Shown here: positions 24,896-32,801 of the stretch, piece after piece
Layout: each line of letters opens with the position of its first letter
Numbering within the stretch: the first letter of the stretch is position 1
Source of the DNA: Sneathia sanguinegens
GTDB taxonomy: Bacteria; Fusobacteriota; Fusobacteriia; Fusobacteriales; Leptotrichiaceae
Reading direction: 5' to 3'
NCBI RefSeq assembly: GCF_001517935.1
Contig: NZ_LOQF01000005.1
Coordinates: forward strand, 1 to 64,000
DNA: 64,000 nucleotides
Program-made: the position numbers and the translations under genes
Notes under the pieces: model-generated
Seen by the model: the letters and a program-made list of their open reading frames with translations, nothing else
What the model was told of the DNA's origin: nothing
The model's database searches: none

Positions 24896-25618
24896 ATGGT
24901 AAAAAATGCAGCTGTATATTATAGTATTTATCTTGAAATTAAAGATAAAATAGAAGGTGGTAAATTTAAAATAGGTCAAAAATTACCATCAGAAAGAGAG
25001 CTTGAGAAGATTTATTCTGTTAGTAGAACAACTATAAGACAAGCTTTATTAAAGTTGGAAAATAATAATTATATACATAAAATAAGAGGTAGAGGAAATT
25101 TTGTGTCAGAAAATATTATAAAACAAGAACTTAATAATTTTTATAGTTTTAATGATAAAATGATATCTTTAGGTAAAAAGCCTTCCTCAAAATTGATAGA
25201 CTATAAAGTTATAAAATGTACAAAATTTTTTTCTGAATTATTCAAAATACCTGAAAATTCTAATATATATTCAATAAAAAGATTGAGATTAGTAAATGAT
25301 CTTCCAGCAATGTTTGAAAATACTTTTTTGCCAGAATATAGATTTAAAGATTTAGACTTTAAAAAATTAAATAAAACTCCAATGTATGAAATTTTTGAAA
25401 AGGATTATGGGACATTTTTAGAAAAGGCAATAGAAACATTTAAACCTATAAAAATAGAGGAAAAAGAAGAACTTAAATATCTTGAAATACCTAAAGATTC
25501 TATAGCTATGGAAATTATTAGAACCACTTATGAATATGACAGAGTCATAGAATATACTATTTCACATGTTAGAAATAATATGTTTGAGTATACTATAGTT
25601 TTAAATAGATTAGTATAA
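24896..25618 (+). CDS. GntR/HutC-family regulator (NagR-like)
   Basis: A 240-residue regulator. The winged helix at about 5-70 carries GQKLPSERELEKIYSVSRTT and LENNNYIHKIRGRGNFV. The C-terminal UTRA ligand-binding domain (about 90-235) has IYSIKRLRLVNDLPAMFE and the EIIRTTYEYDRVIEYTISHVR core, as in NagR/YvoA sugar-phosphate sensors. The four TGGTA-type palindromes near 5.7 kb and 11.1 kb look like dre sites of this subfamily, so it probably represses agaS-lacD and the first PTS operon (inference). It is separated from the lyase gene by its own promoter. Confidence 0.85.
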   Translation: MVKNAAVYYSIYLEIKDKIEGGKFKIGQKLPSERELEKIYSVSRTTIRQALLKLENNNYIHKIRGRGNFVSENIIKQELNNFYSFNDKMISLGKKPSSKLIDYKVIKCTKFFSELFKIPENSNIYSIKRLRLVNDLPAMFENTFLPEYRFKDLDFKKLNKTPMYEIFEKDYGTFLEKAIETFKPIKIEEKEELKYLEIPKDSIAMEIIRTTYEYDRVIEYTISHVRNNMFEYTIVLNRLV

Positions 25619-25626
25619 AAAAATTC

Positions 25627-25655
25627 TTTACTTTTAAAAAAAAATATATTATAAT
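25627..25655 (+). promoter_or_regulatory. Promoter of the uracil permease leader
   Basis: TTTACT (25627-25632), 17 bases, TATAAT (25650-25655), about 30 bp before a leader peptide ATG. Confidence 0.72.
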
Positions 25656-25685
25656 AAAAAAAGTAAAAAAAAGAGAGGTGGTAAT

Positions 25686-25745
25686 ATGAATATTATAAAA
25701 AAACGTCACAAATATTATTTTACCTCTTTTGTAGTTAAGAAATAA
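25686..25745 (+). CDS. Leader peptide of the uracil permease transcript
   Basis: A 19-codon reading frame (MNIIKKRHKYYFTSFVVKK) with a strong GAGAGGTGG Shine-Dalgarno. Its stop codon lies inside the 5' arm of the following terminator hairpin, so a ribosome finishing it would block the hairpin. The RNA between the leader start and the hairpin is U-rich. This arrangement is like the E. coli pyrBI leader, where slow transcription at low UTP lets the ribosome catch up. Confidence 0.6.
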   Translation: MNIIKKRHKYYFTSFVVKK

Positions 25746-25769
25746 CAATTTTGTTATTTCTTTTTTTTT
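25737..25769 (+). terminator. Attenuator hairpin before the uracil permease
   Basis: A perfect 10 bp stem (25737-25746 with 25753-25762), a six-base loop and nine T residues. It lies about 20 bp before the permease ATG, so it must be read through for expression. It overlaps the leader peptide stop codon. Confidence 0.85.
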
Positions 25770-25788
25770 AGATTTTTAAGGAGGAAGT

Positions 25789-27051
25789 ATGTCAAAAAAA
25801 ATTATTGGAGTTAGCGAAAAAGTTCCAGCAGCACTTTTATTACCTTTAAGTTTACAACATACCTTTGCTATGTTTGGAGCATCGGTGTTAGTACCAATAT
25901 TATTCAATGTAAATCCAAGTATTGTATTATTGATGAATGGAATAGGAACCTTACTTTTTATATTAATCACTAAGGCTAAAGCACCAGCATATTTAGGTTC
26001 AAGTTTTGCATTTATAGGAGTTGGGCAATTAATTATTTCAACTATGGGCTTTAAATATGCAATAGGAGCATTTGCAACTACTGGATTTTTAGGTTGTATT
26101 TTAGCATTTCTAATTTTTAAATTTAAAACGAAATGGATAGATGTTGTTCTACCACCTGCAGCTATGGGAGCAGTTGTTTCATTAATAGGTTTTGAATTAG
26201 CTGGTGTAACAATAAGAGGTGGAAAAATAGGTGCAAATATTTTAACAGAAACAGCTACTAAAGCTGATGTAATAGTATTTTTAATAACTTTATCAACAGC
26301 AATTATAGGTTCTGTATTATTTAGAAAATTCTTTGCAACTATTCCTATATTAATTGCAATAGTAGTCGGGTATATATCAGCATTATTCTTTGGAATGATA
26401 GATTTCACTCCAGTAATAACTTCTAAAATTTTCACAATTCCTCAATTCACAAGTCCAATTTTTTCATTAAAGGCATCATTAATAATGCTACCAGTTTTAT
26501 TAGTTATCACATCAGAACATATAAGTCATCAAGTTGTTACAAGTAATATAATAGGAACTAATTTATTAGAAGAACCAGGATTACATAGAAGTATTTTTGC
26601 TGATAATTTTTCAACTATGTTATCAGGTTTAGTTGGGGGTGTACCTACAACTACTTATGGAGAAAATATAGGTGTAATGGCAATAACTAAAGTTTATTCA
26701 GTTTATGTAATAGCAGGAGCTGCAATAATATCAATATGTATGGCATTTATAGGGCCTATTAATATGCTAATACAAACTATACCTGGAAATGTTATAGGGG
26801 GAGTAACATTTTTATTATATGGTATGATAGGGACATCAGGAATTAGATTATTAGTTGATCAAAAAGTTGATTATTCAAAGACAAGAAATTTAATTTTAAC
26901 ATCGGTAGTATTTATATCAGGTTTAAGTGGTTTAGAGCTTAATTTCTTTGGTATTCAATTAAGAGGTATGGTCTTAGCAAGTGTAGTAGCAGTTGTGATA
27001 AGCTTAATCTTCTATGTACTTGAAAAATTAAATTTAACAAATGGAAATTAA
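25789..27051 (+). CDS. uraA: Uracil/xanthine permease (NCS2 family)
   Basis: A 420-residue inner-membrane symporter with about 14 hydrophobic segments. LSLQHTFAMFGASVLVPIL, YLGSSFAFIGV, the SEHISHQVV segment and the GGVPTTTYGENIGVMA signature place it in the UraA branch of NCS2, which imports uracil with protons. AAGGAGG precedes the ATG. The leader peptide and attenuator upstream suggest control by the pyrimidine nucleotide pool. Terminated by a hairpin. Confidence 0.92.
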   Translation: MSKKIIGVSEKVPAALLLPLSLQHTFAMFGASVLVPILFNVNPSIVLLMNGIGTLLFILITKAKAPAYLGSSFAFIGVGQLIISTMGFKYAIGAFATTGFLGCILAFLIFKFKTKWIDVVLPPAAMGAVVSLIGFELAGVTIRGGKIGANILTETATKADVIVFLITLSTAIIGSVLFRKFFATIPILIAIVVGYISALFFGMIDFTPVITSKIFTIPQFTSPIFSLKASLIMLPVLLVITSEHISHQVVTSNIIGTNLLEEPGLHRSIFADNFSTMLSGLVGGVPTTTYGENIGVMAITKVYSVYVIAGAAIISICMAFIGPINMLIQTIPGNVIGGVTFLLYGMIGTSGIRLLVDQKVDYSKTRNLILTSVVFISGLSGLELNFFGIQLRGMVLASVVAVVISLIFYVLEKLNLTNGN

Positions 27052-27060
27052 TAAAAAAAA

Positions 27061-27084
27061 ATGCTACATTGTAGCGTTTTTTTT
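27061..27084. terminator. Terminator between uraA and lemA
   Basis: A 7 bp stem (27061-27067 with 27071-27077, one G-U pair) extended by an A run before and a T run after, giving function in both directions between convergent genes. Confidence 0.8.
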
Positions 27085-27090
27085 ATTTAC

Positions 27091-27654
27091 CTAAAATTCT
27101 ACCTTAGGAACCTTATTTACTTCTTCTGTTGTTTCAAATAAATCTGCTTTTCTAAATTTAAGTAGATTGAAAAATAAAGAATTTGGAAATTTTTGAACAA
27201 AGATATTAAGAGTTCTACAAGTAGCATTATAATATTTTCTAGTTGCTAAAATTTCATTCTCTATATCAGCTAACTCTTTTTGTAAATTTAAGAAAGCTTC
27301 ATTTGCTTTTAATTCAGGATAAGCTTCATGTAGCATCATTAGGCTTCTCAAAGATTGAGTTAATAAATTTTCATTTTTAATTATTTCATTAATATTTTGT
27401 ATATTAGACATATCTATATTAATTAAATTAGAACGAGCTTTTATTACAGAATCAAGTGTATTTTTTTCATGACTTGCATATCCTTTTACAGTATTTACTA
27501 AATTAGGTATTAAATCTAATCTTTTTTGTAGATATATTTTAACATTGCTCCAAGCTTCTTGATTGAAATTATCTAAAGTAACATATCTATTTTTTATATA
27601 AAGTATGTACAAAAGTATAAGTAGGATTAGCAATAAAAAGACTATTAAAAACAT
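27091..27654 (-). CDS. lemA: LemA family protein
   Basis: A 187-residue membrane-anchored protein. One N-terminal transmembrane segment (MFLIVFLLLILLILLYILYI) is followed by helical bundles with the LemA signatures WSNVKIYLQKRLDLIPNLV and LMMLHEAYPELKANEAF, ending with FPNSLFFNLLKF. The start at 27654 is chosen because AAAGGAAG lies just upstream; an earlier in-frame start at 27693 overlaps the promoter. LemA function is not well defined; it is widespread and envelope-linked. Usual length. Confidence 0.88.
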   Translation of the reverse strand: MFLIVFLLLILLILLYILYIKNRYVTLDNFNQEAWSNVKIYLQKRLDLIPNLVNTVKGYASHEKNTLDSVIKARSNLINIDMSNIQNINEIIKNENLLTQSLRSLMMLHEAYPELKANEAFLNLQKELADIENEILATRKYYNATCRTLNIFVQKFPNSLFFNLLKFRKADLFETTEEVNKVPKVEF

Positions 27655-27683
27655 AGTATTCTTCCTTTCAAATTTTATTATAA

Positions 27684-27712
27684 ATTTTATCACGAGAAAA
27701 ATTTAATGTCAA
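27684..27712 (-). promoter_or_regulatory. Promoter of lemA
   Basis: On the minus strand TTGACA (27707-27712), 17 bases, TAAAAT (27684-27689) with a TGn extension. Confidence 0.75.
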
Positions 27713-27722
27713 ACTATATAGC

Positions 27723-27751
27723 TTGATTTTTCTTTGTATTTGCTTTATACT
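27723..27751 (+). promoter_or_regulatory. Promoter of the ruvC operon
   Basis: TTGATT (27723-27728), 17 bases, TATACT (27746-27751), back to back with the lemA promoter. Confidence 0.7.
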
Positions 27752-27773
27752 TAGTGTGATACGAGGTGATTTT

Positions 27774-28337
27774 ATGCGGGTTATGGGAATAGATCCAGGA
27801 ACTGCTATTGTAGGTTATTCTATCGTAGATATAGAAAAAGGCAAATATCATTTAATAGACTATGGTTGTATTTTTACAGAGCAAGACTTAGCTATGCCTA
27901 GAAGATTAGAAATAATATTTCAAAGATTAGATACAATAATAAAACTATATAAGCCAACGGAAGTTGCTATAGAAGAATTGTATTTTTTTAAAAATCAAAA
28001 AACAGTTATTAAGGTTGGTCAAGCAAGGGGAGTAATAGTTTTGGTTTGCCAATTGAATGGCTTAGAAATATTTGATTATACACCATTACAAGTTAAAATG
28101 GGAGTAGCTTCTTATGGAAGGGCTACAAAAAAACAAATACAAGAAATGGTTAAATTAATATTAAATTTGGACGAAATACCTAAGCCAGATGATGCAGCTG
28201 ATGCTATTGCTATAGCTATTAATCATATAAATAATAGAAATATACCAACAAATAATGTTGGAAAAATAAGAAAAAATACAATAAAAATGGGAACAAAAAT
28301 AAGTATAGAAGAGTATAAAAAATTAATAAATAAGTAG
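27774..28337 (+). CDS. ruvC: Crossover junction endodeoxyribonuclease RuvC
   Basis: A 187-residue Holliday junction resolvase. Acidic catalytic residues are visible in MGIDPGTAIVGYS (Asp6), VAIEELYFFKNQ (Glu) and KPDDAADAIAIAI (Asp pair). The start at 27774 follows GAGGTGA; the earlier in-frame start at 27723 overlaps the -35 box and adds a non-homologous hydrophobic stretch. The basic tail after about residue 160 is slightly longer than usual. Operon with trmL and metG. Confidence 0.92.
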   Translation: MRVMGIDPGTAIVGYSIVDIEKGKYHLIDYGCIFTEQDLAMPRRLEIIFQRLDTIIKLYKPTEVAIEELYFFKNQKTVIKVGQARGVIVLVCQLNGLEIFDYTPLQVKMGVASYGRATKKQIQEMVKLILNLDEIPKPDDAADAIAIAINHINNRNIPTNNVGKIRKNTIKMGTKISIEEYKKLINK

Positions 28338-28349
28338 TAGGGGTGAAAA

Positions 28350-28808
28350 ATGAAAGTCGTTTTATATGAACCTGAAATACCATATAATACAGGAAACATT
28401 GGTAGAACTTGTGTTTTGACCAATACAGAATTACATTTGATAAAACCTTTGGGTTTTGATATATCAGAAAAAGCAGTTAAAAGAGCAGGACTTGATTATT
28501 GGAAGAATGTTAAATTATTTGTTTGGGATAGCTATGAACAATTCATGGAAGCACATAAGGGAGCAAGAATATTTTATGCTACAACTAAAACAAAAAATAG
28601 ATATACAGATGTAAAATTTGAAAAAGATGATTATATAATGTTTGGACCAGAATCAAGAGGTATACCTGAAACTATATTAAAGGAAAATATAGATAAGTGT
28701 ATAACTGTACCTATGTTGCCACTGGGTAGATCACTTAATTTATCTAATTCAGTAGCTATAGTATTATATGAAACATATAGACAAATAGATTTTAATTTTA
28801 ATGATTGA
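28350..28808 (+). CDS. trmL: tRNA (cytidine/uridine-34 2'-O)-methyltransferase
   Basis: A 152-residue SPOUT methyltransferase that modifies the wobble base of tRNA-Leu. VLYEPEIPYNTGNIGRTC is the N-terminal signature; the SAM-binding trefoil knot is formed by MFGPESRGIPE and LPLGRSLNLSNSVAIVLYE. Length is standard. It lies 12 bp after ruvC and its end closely precedes metG. Confidence 0.92.
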   Translation: MKVVLYEPEIPYNTGNIGRTCVLTNTELHLIKPLGFDISEKAVKRAGLDYWKNVKLFVWDSYEQFMEAHKGARIFYATTKTKNRYTDVKFEKDDYIMFGPESRGIPETILKENIDKCITVPMLPLGRSLNLSNSVAIVLYETYRQIDFNFND

Positions 28809-28819
28809 AGGGAGAAATT

Positions 28820-30691
28820 ATGAAATATATAACTACACCTATATATTATCCTAATGCAAAGGCACATATAGGAACTGCATATACTACAATTTTGTGTGAT
28901 GCTTTAGCAAGATATGAAAGATTATTTGGTGAAGAAGTTAAATTTTTGACAGGTTTAGATGAACATGGTCAAAAAATACAAGAATCAGCAGAAAAAAATG
29001 GGGTTAGTCCTCAAGAATGGGTAGATAGAATGACTGTTGATTTTAAAAAATTATGGAAAGATTTAAAAATTTCAAATGATGATTTTATTAGAACAACAGA
29101 ACAAAGACACATTGATACAGTACAAAAAATATTGCAAAAAGTTTATGATAATGGAGACATATACTTAGGAGAATATAAGGGAAAATATTGTGTATCTGAA
29201 GAAACTTTTGTTACAGAAAGTCAGTTAGTGGATGGAAAATATATGGGTAAAGAAGTAATTGAGGTTTCAGAACCTTCATATTTCTTTAGATTATCAAAAT
29301 ATGCAGATAAAATTTTAAAATATTATGAAGAACATCCGGATTTTATAATACCAAAACAAAGAAAAAATGAATTGATTTCATTTATAAATCAAGGTTTACA
29401 AGATTTATCAATTTCAAGAACAACTTTTGAATGGGGAATACCTATATCATTAGATGAAAATAAAGGTCATATAGTTTATGTGTGGTTTGATGCCTTAACA
29501 AATTATATTACAGCTGCAAAATATGGAAAAGATGAAAAAGAATTTGATCATATTTGGAATAAAGGAACAGTATATCATTTTGTAGGTAAGGATATTTTAA
29601 GATTTCACGCAATAATATGGCCAGCTATGCTTATGTCAGCAGGTATTGCTTTGCCTGATCATATTGTAGCTCATGGTTGGTGGACAGTTAATGGTGAAAA
29701 AATGAGTAAATCTTTAGGAAATGTCGTTGATCCTTTAGAAGAAGTTGAAAAATATGGTTTAGATTCATTTAAATATTTCCTATTAAGAGAATCTACTCTA
29801 GGTCAAGATGCGGATTATTCAGAAAATCAAATGATTCTAAGAATAAATTCAGATTTAGCAAATGATTTAGGTAATTTATTGAATAGAACTTTGGGAATGC
29901 AAAAGAAATATTTTGGAGATATTGTTGAAAAAGCTGGACTTAAAACTTCACTAGAAGAAGAAATCTATGAACAATATTCTAATTTATTAAAAGAAGTTAG
30001 AGAAAAAGTTGAAGAAGCTAATTTTTCTAAGGCATTAGAAAGTATTTGGAAATTAGTTTCAAGAATGAATAAGTATATAGATGAAACTATGCCTTGGAAA
30101 TTATCTAAAGAAAATGATGAAGAAAGATTGTCTACAGTGATGTATACCTTATTAGATATGATTTATAAGATTGCATATTTAGTATCACCAATTTTGGTAG
30201 ATTCAAGTAAGAAAATTTTAAATCAATTAGGTATAGAAGAAATAAAGAATAATATATATGAAATTGGAGACTATCCATTAAAAACAAAAATAAATAAGGC
30301 AGAACCTGTATTTCCTAGAATAGAAAAAGAAAAAAAAGAATTTTGCACTGATTTAAAAATAAATAATGCTATAAATATAGAAGATTTTTCAAAGATAAAA
30401 ATAGGGGTTGTAGAATTATTAAAGGTAGAACCTGTAGAAAAATCTAATAAATTATTAAAATTTATTGTTGATACTGGAAGCGAAAAAAGACAAATTTTAT
30501 CTGGAATAGCAGAATATTATAAAAATTATGAAGATTTAGTAGGTAAAAAAGTTCTAGCAGTGCTTAATTTGGAACCAATTAAGTTGGTTGGAGAAATATC
30601 TCAAGGTATGTTATTAACAACCGAAGAAAAGAAAAAAGTTAAATTAATAACTATATCTAATGAAGTAAAAAATGGAGCAAAAGTTAGATGA
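28820..30691 (+). CDS. metG: Methionyl-tRNA synthetase
   Basis: A 623-residue class I synthetase. The HIGH motif is HIGT in NAKAHIGTAYT, and KMSKS appears in GEKMSKSLGNV. The C-terminal EMAP/Trbp111-like tRNA-binding domain (about 520-623: GVVELLKVEPVEKSNKLLK, QILSGIAEYY) is fused, giving a dimerising form. ATG 28820 is chosen over an upstream in-frame TTG (28805), because AAGGGAG lies between. Cotranscribed with ruvC and trmL; its stop overlaps the next start by four bases. Confidence 0.95.
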   Translation: MKYITTPIYYPNAKAHIGTAYTTILCDALARYERLFGEEVKFLTGLDEHGQKIQESAEKNGVSPQEWVDRMTVDFKKLWKDLKISNDDFIRTTEQRHIDTVQKILQKVYDNGDIYLGEYKGKYCVSEETFVTESQLVDGKYMGKEVIEVSEPSYFFRLSKYADKILKYYEEHPDFIIPKQRKNELISFINQGLQDLSISRTTFEWGIPISLDENKGHIVYVWFDALTNYITAAKYGKDEKEFDHIWNKGTVYHFVGKDILRFHAIIWPAMLMSAGIALPDHIVAHGWWTVNGEKMSKSLGNVVDPLEEVEKYGLDSFKYFLLRESTLGQDADYSENQMILRINSDLANDLGNLLNRTLGMQKKYFGDIVEKAGLKTSLEEEIYEQYSNLLKEVREKVEEANFSKALESIWKLVSRMNKYIDETMPWKLSKENDEERLSTVMYTLLDMIYKIAYLVSPILVDSSKKILNQLGIEEIKNNIYEIGDYPLKTKINKAEPVFPRIEKEKKEFCTDLKINNAINIEDFSKIKIGVVELLKVEPVEKSNKLLKFIVDTGSEKRQILSGIAEYYKNYEDLVGKKVLAVLNLEPIKLVGEISQGMLLTTEEKKKVKLITISNEVKNGAKVR

Positions 30692-31926
30692 TAAAAAAAA
30701 TATTTTTTTTACTTAGTATTATATTTTTCACACAAGCTTGTGCCTTATTTAAAACAAGTGAGGAAAAATATTTGGACTATATTGAAGAAGGTATAGTATC
30801 TTTATATAATGGCGATAATGATTATATGAAATATTTCGAAAAAGCATATAAGCAAAAACCGAAGGATGATTTATTATATCAAATAATTAATTCTGAATTA
30901 GAGTATAAAGATCTTAGTAAATTCTATGAAAAAAATAAAAATAAATGTAAGGGTTATGATTATTATTTTAATGGAGAACTTGCTAAAGCTCATAGTGAAG
31001 GTAATTTAGATGCTTCTCGTGCCTTATATATAAGCTATTATTATAGTTTTCAATATAAGAAGGCTTTTAATATTATGGAAACAACGGATATTTCTGATTC
31101 TACTGACATATATACTGATTTAAAGAATAATAAGGATTTATTTTTCAAAATTGAGGATATATATAACAAATTGAAAAATAATAAGGCAAGTGAAGATGAA
31201 AAAGAATTATTTAAAAAATTTGTGGTTAATTATCCTGTTGATGTTAATTTAGTATATGATGTTTTGAAAAGTGAGGTAGAAAAAAAAGATAATACAGCTT
31301 TGTTTATAAAATATTTAACACTTGATGAGGATGATGCAATAGCTCTGAAGATATTAGAGTATTTATTTAAAAATAATTATGGACCAGCAATTTATGAATA
31401 TGTTGGAAAAAATAAAATAAGTGACCCAAGTGATGAATTGCTTGATAAAATAGATAAATATTCAAAGCAAACTTATGCTCTATTATTAAATAACATGGTA
31501 GAAAGTGGAGATATTGGGAAAATAGAGCAAATTTTAAAAAAAATACCGGATAAAGAAGGGTATTATTCTGCTCTTGCAGAATTTAATTATTATTATAAAG
31601 ATTTGAATAAGTCATATTCATATTTTGTAAAAGCATATCAATGTGAGCCTAATAGTGATTATACAGTATATAGATTAGCGAATATTTCTAAAAAATTACA
31701 TAAGGAAAAAGAATTTTTGAAATTAACAAAAAATTATAAGGGTGAATATGAAGATTTGATTTTAAATATGAAATATGAAGAAAAAATCAGCAAGGTAGTC
31801 AAAAAAAGAATAGCTTTAAATATGTGGATAAAGAATAAAAATATGGGTGCAAGTTATCTTTTAAGCTTAACCAAGGATAAAAAGAAGGTAGCGTGTTATA
31901 CAGAAGTCTTAAAAATGTATAAATAG
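30688..31926 (+). CDS. Lipoprotein with TPR-like helical repeats
   Basis: A 412-residue lipoprotein. The signal peptide ends in a lipobox with the lipidated Cys18 in FFTQAC. The rest is rich in helical pairs resembling tetratricopeptide repeats (for example YMKYFEKAYKQKPKDD and SYSYFVKAYQCEPNSD). No enzymatic motif is visible. It is translationally coupled to metG (ATGA overlap) and followed by a thioredoxin-like protein, so both may act in the envelope. Function unknown; a structural or assembly role is only a guess. Confidence 0.75.
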   Translation: MIKKIFFLLSIIFFTQACALFKTSEEKYLDYIEEGIVSLYNGDNDYMKYFEKAYKQKPKDDLLYQIINSELEYKDLSKFYEKNKNKCKGYDYYFNGELAKAHSEGNLDASRALYISYYYSFQYKKAFNIMETTDISDSTDIYTDLKNNKDLFFKIEDIYNKLKNNKASEDEKELFKKFVVNYPVDVNLVYDVLKSEVEKKDNTALFIKYLTLDEDDAIALKILEYLFKNNYGPAIYEYVGKNKISDPSDELLDKIDKYSKQTYALLLNNMVESGDIGKIEQILKKIPDKEGYYSALAEFNYYYKDLNKSYSYFVKAYQCEPNSDYTVYRLANISKKLHKEKEFLKLTKNYKGEYEDLILNMKYEEKISKVVKKRIALNMWIKNKNMGASYLLSLTKDKKKVACYTEVLKMYK

Positions 31927-31935
31927 GAGGGCTTT

Positions 31936-32598
31936 ATGAAAAAAATATTAGTTGCTATGCTATTTTTTACATCTTTTACTTTTGCAAATAAATTAAAAGT
32001 AGTAGAATTAGATAATTTAGCAAATAAATATGTGGTGTATAGTTCTATAAATTGTTCAGCTTGTAGGGAAGAATTTAAAGAAATACAAAAAATTTATAAT
32101 AAATACAAGGAAATGGCAAACATAGCAGTAGTTCTATATCCCAGTGATGAAAATGAAGTTAATTATAAATTTATAAAAGATAATAATTATACTTTTGAAG
32201 TATATTATGACCAAGATCATAAAATCGATAAATTATTGAAGATAGAATATGTTCCAACAATATATAAATATGAGAAGGGTATTTTTAAAAAGAGTGCTGA
32301 TGAATTTCTTACAGAAGAAAATTTCTATAAAAATGAAAAGAAAAATATAGATAAAAAATTAAGAAAAAAACTTAAAGAAATTATTGTTGAAGATATAAAA
32401 GGGAAAAAATTTAATTTACTTAAATTATTAGAAAAAAATGACTATATATCTTACTTGTCTGGAGAAATTAAAAACAAGAAAGCCGTAATATTGGTAGATG
32501 ATAAAAAATACTTAACAAAAGATAATTATTTTATAGAAAAAAATAAATTAGATAAGGGAATTATTGAGATTGTTTCCTCATATATTAAACCATATTAA
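31936..32598 (+). CDS. Exported thioredoxin-fold protein with a CxxC motif
   Basis: A 220-residue protein with a signal peptide (about 1-17, ending TFANK). The thioredoxin-like active site Cys40-Ser-Ala-Cys43 sits in INCSACREEF after a beta-strand, as in DsbC/DsbG-like or thiol-disulfide oxidoreductases; YVPTIYKYEKG supplies the cis-proline segment (VPT). The C-terminal half (about 120-220) is lysine-rich and not recognised. It probably reduces or shuffles disulfides in the periplasm. Last gene before a terminator. Confidence 0.75.
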   Translation: MKKILVAMLFFTSFTFANKLKVVELDNLANKYVVYSSINCSACREEFKEIQKIYNKYKEMANIAVVLYPSDENEVNYKFIKDNNYTFEVYYDQDHKIDKLLKIEYVPTIYKYEKGIFKKSADEFLTEENFYKNEKKNIDKKLRKKLKEIIVEDIKGKKFNLLKLLEKNDYISYLSGEIKNKKAVILVDDKKYLTKDNYFIEKNKLDKGIIEIVSSYIKPY

Positions 32599-32621
32599 GC
32601 TGCCTATTTTGGCAGTTTTTT
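32597..32621 (+). terminator. Terminator of the ruvC-metG operon
   Basis: Stem of about 8 bp (32597-32604 with 32611-32618, one G-U pair), loop TATTTT, then T residues. Confidence 0.78.
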
Positions 32622-32735
32622 ATATTCCATTTTGGTTAAAAAACTATCGCAAGTAAAAACAACGAAGATAGACTATAAAGAAAAAAAGTGAATTTTAAAA
32701 GGGAAAAAGAATTAGGAAAAAAAGTGATTGTGGTA

Positions 32736-32789
32736 TATAATAAAGATATATTGTGGTTTAAGTGCTTTTGTAGCACAAGATATATGGTA
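32736..32789 (+). promoter_or_regulatory. nrdD upstream region with NrdR-box-like sites
   Basis: A TATAAT at 32736-32741 is followed by two inverted similar boxes at about 32741-32755 and 32775-32789. Each matches the NrdR consensus (ACACWATATATWGTG) at roughly 11 of 15 positions. Their centres are about 34 bp apart, slightly more than the usual three helical turns. NrdR regulation is therefore possible but unproven. Confidence 0.35.
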
Positions 32790-32801
32790 AAGGAGTGAAT
32801 A

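Noticed and set aside
25619-25790. A PyrR-type binding loop or purine/preQ1 riboswitch before uraA.
   Set aside because: No consensus PyrR anti-antiterminator loop or riboswitch core can be seen; the leader peptide and one hairpin explain the region.
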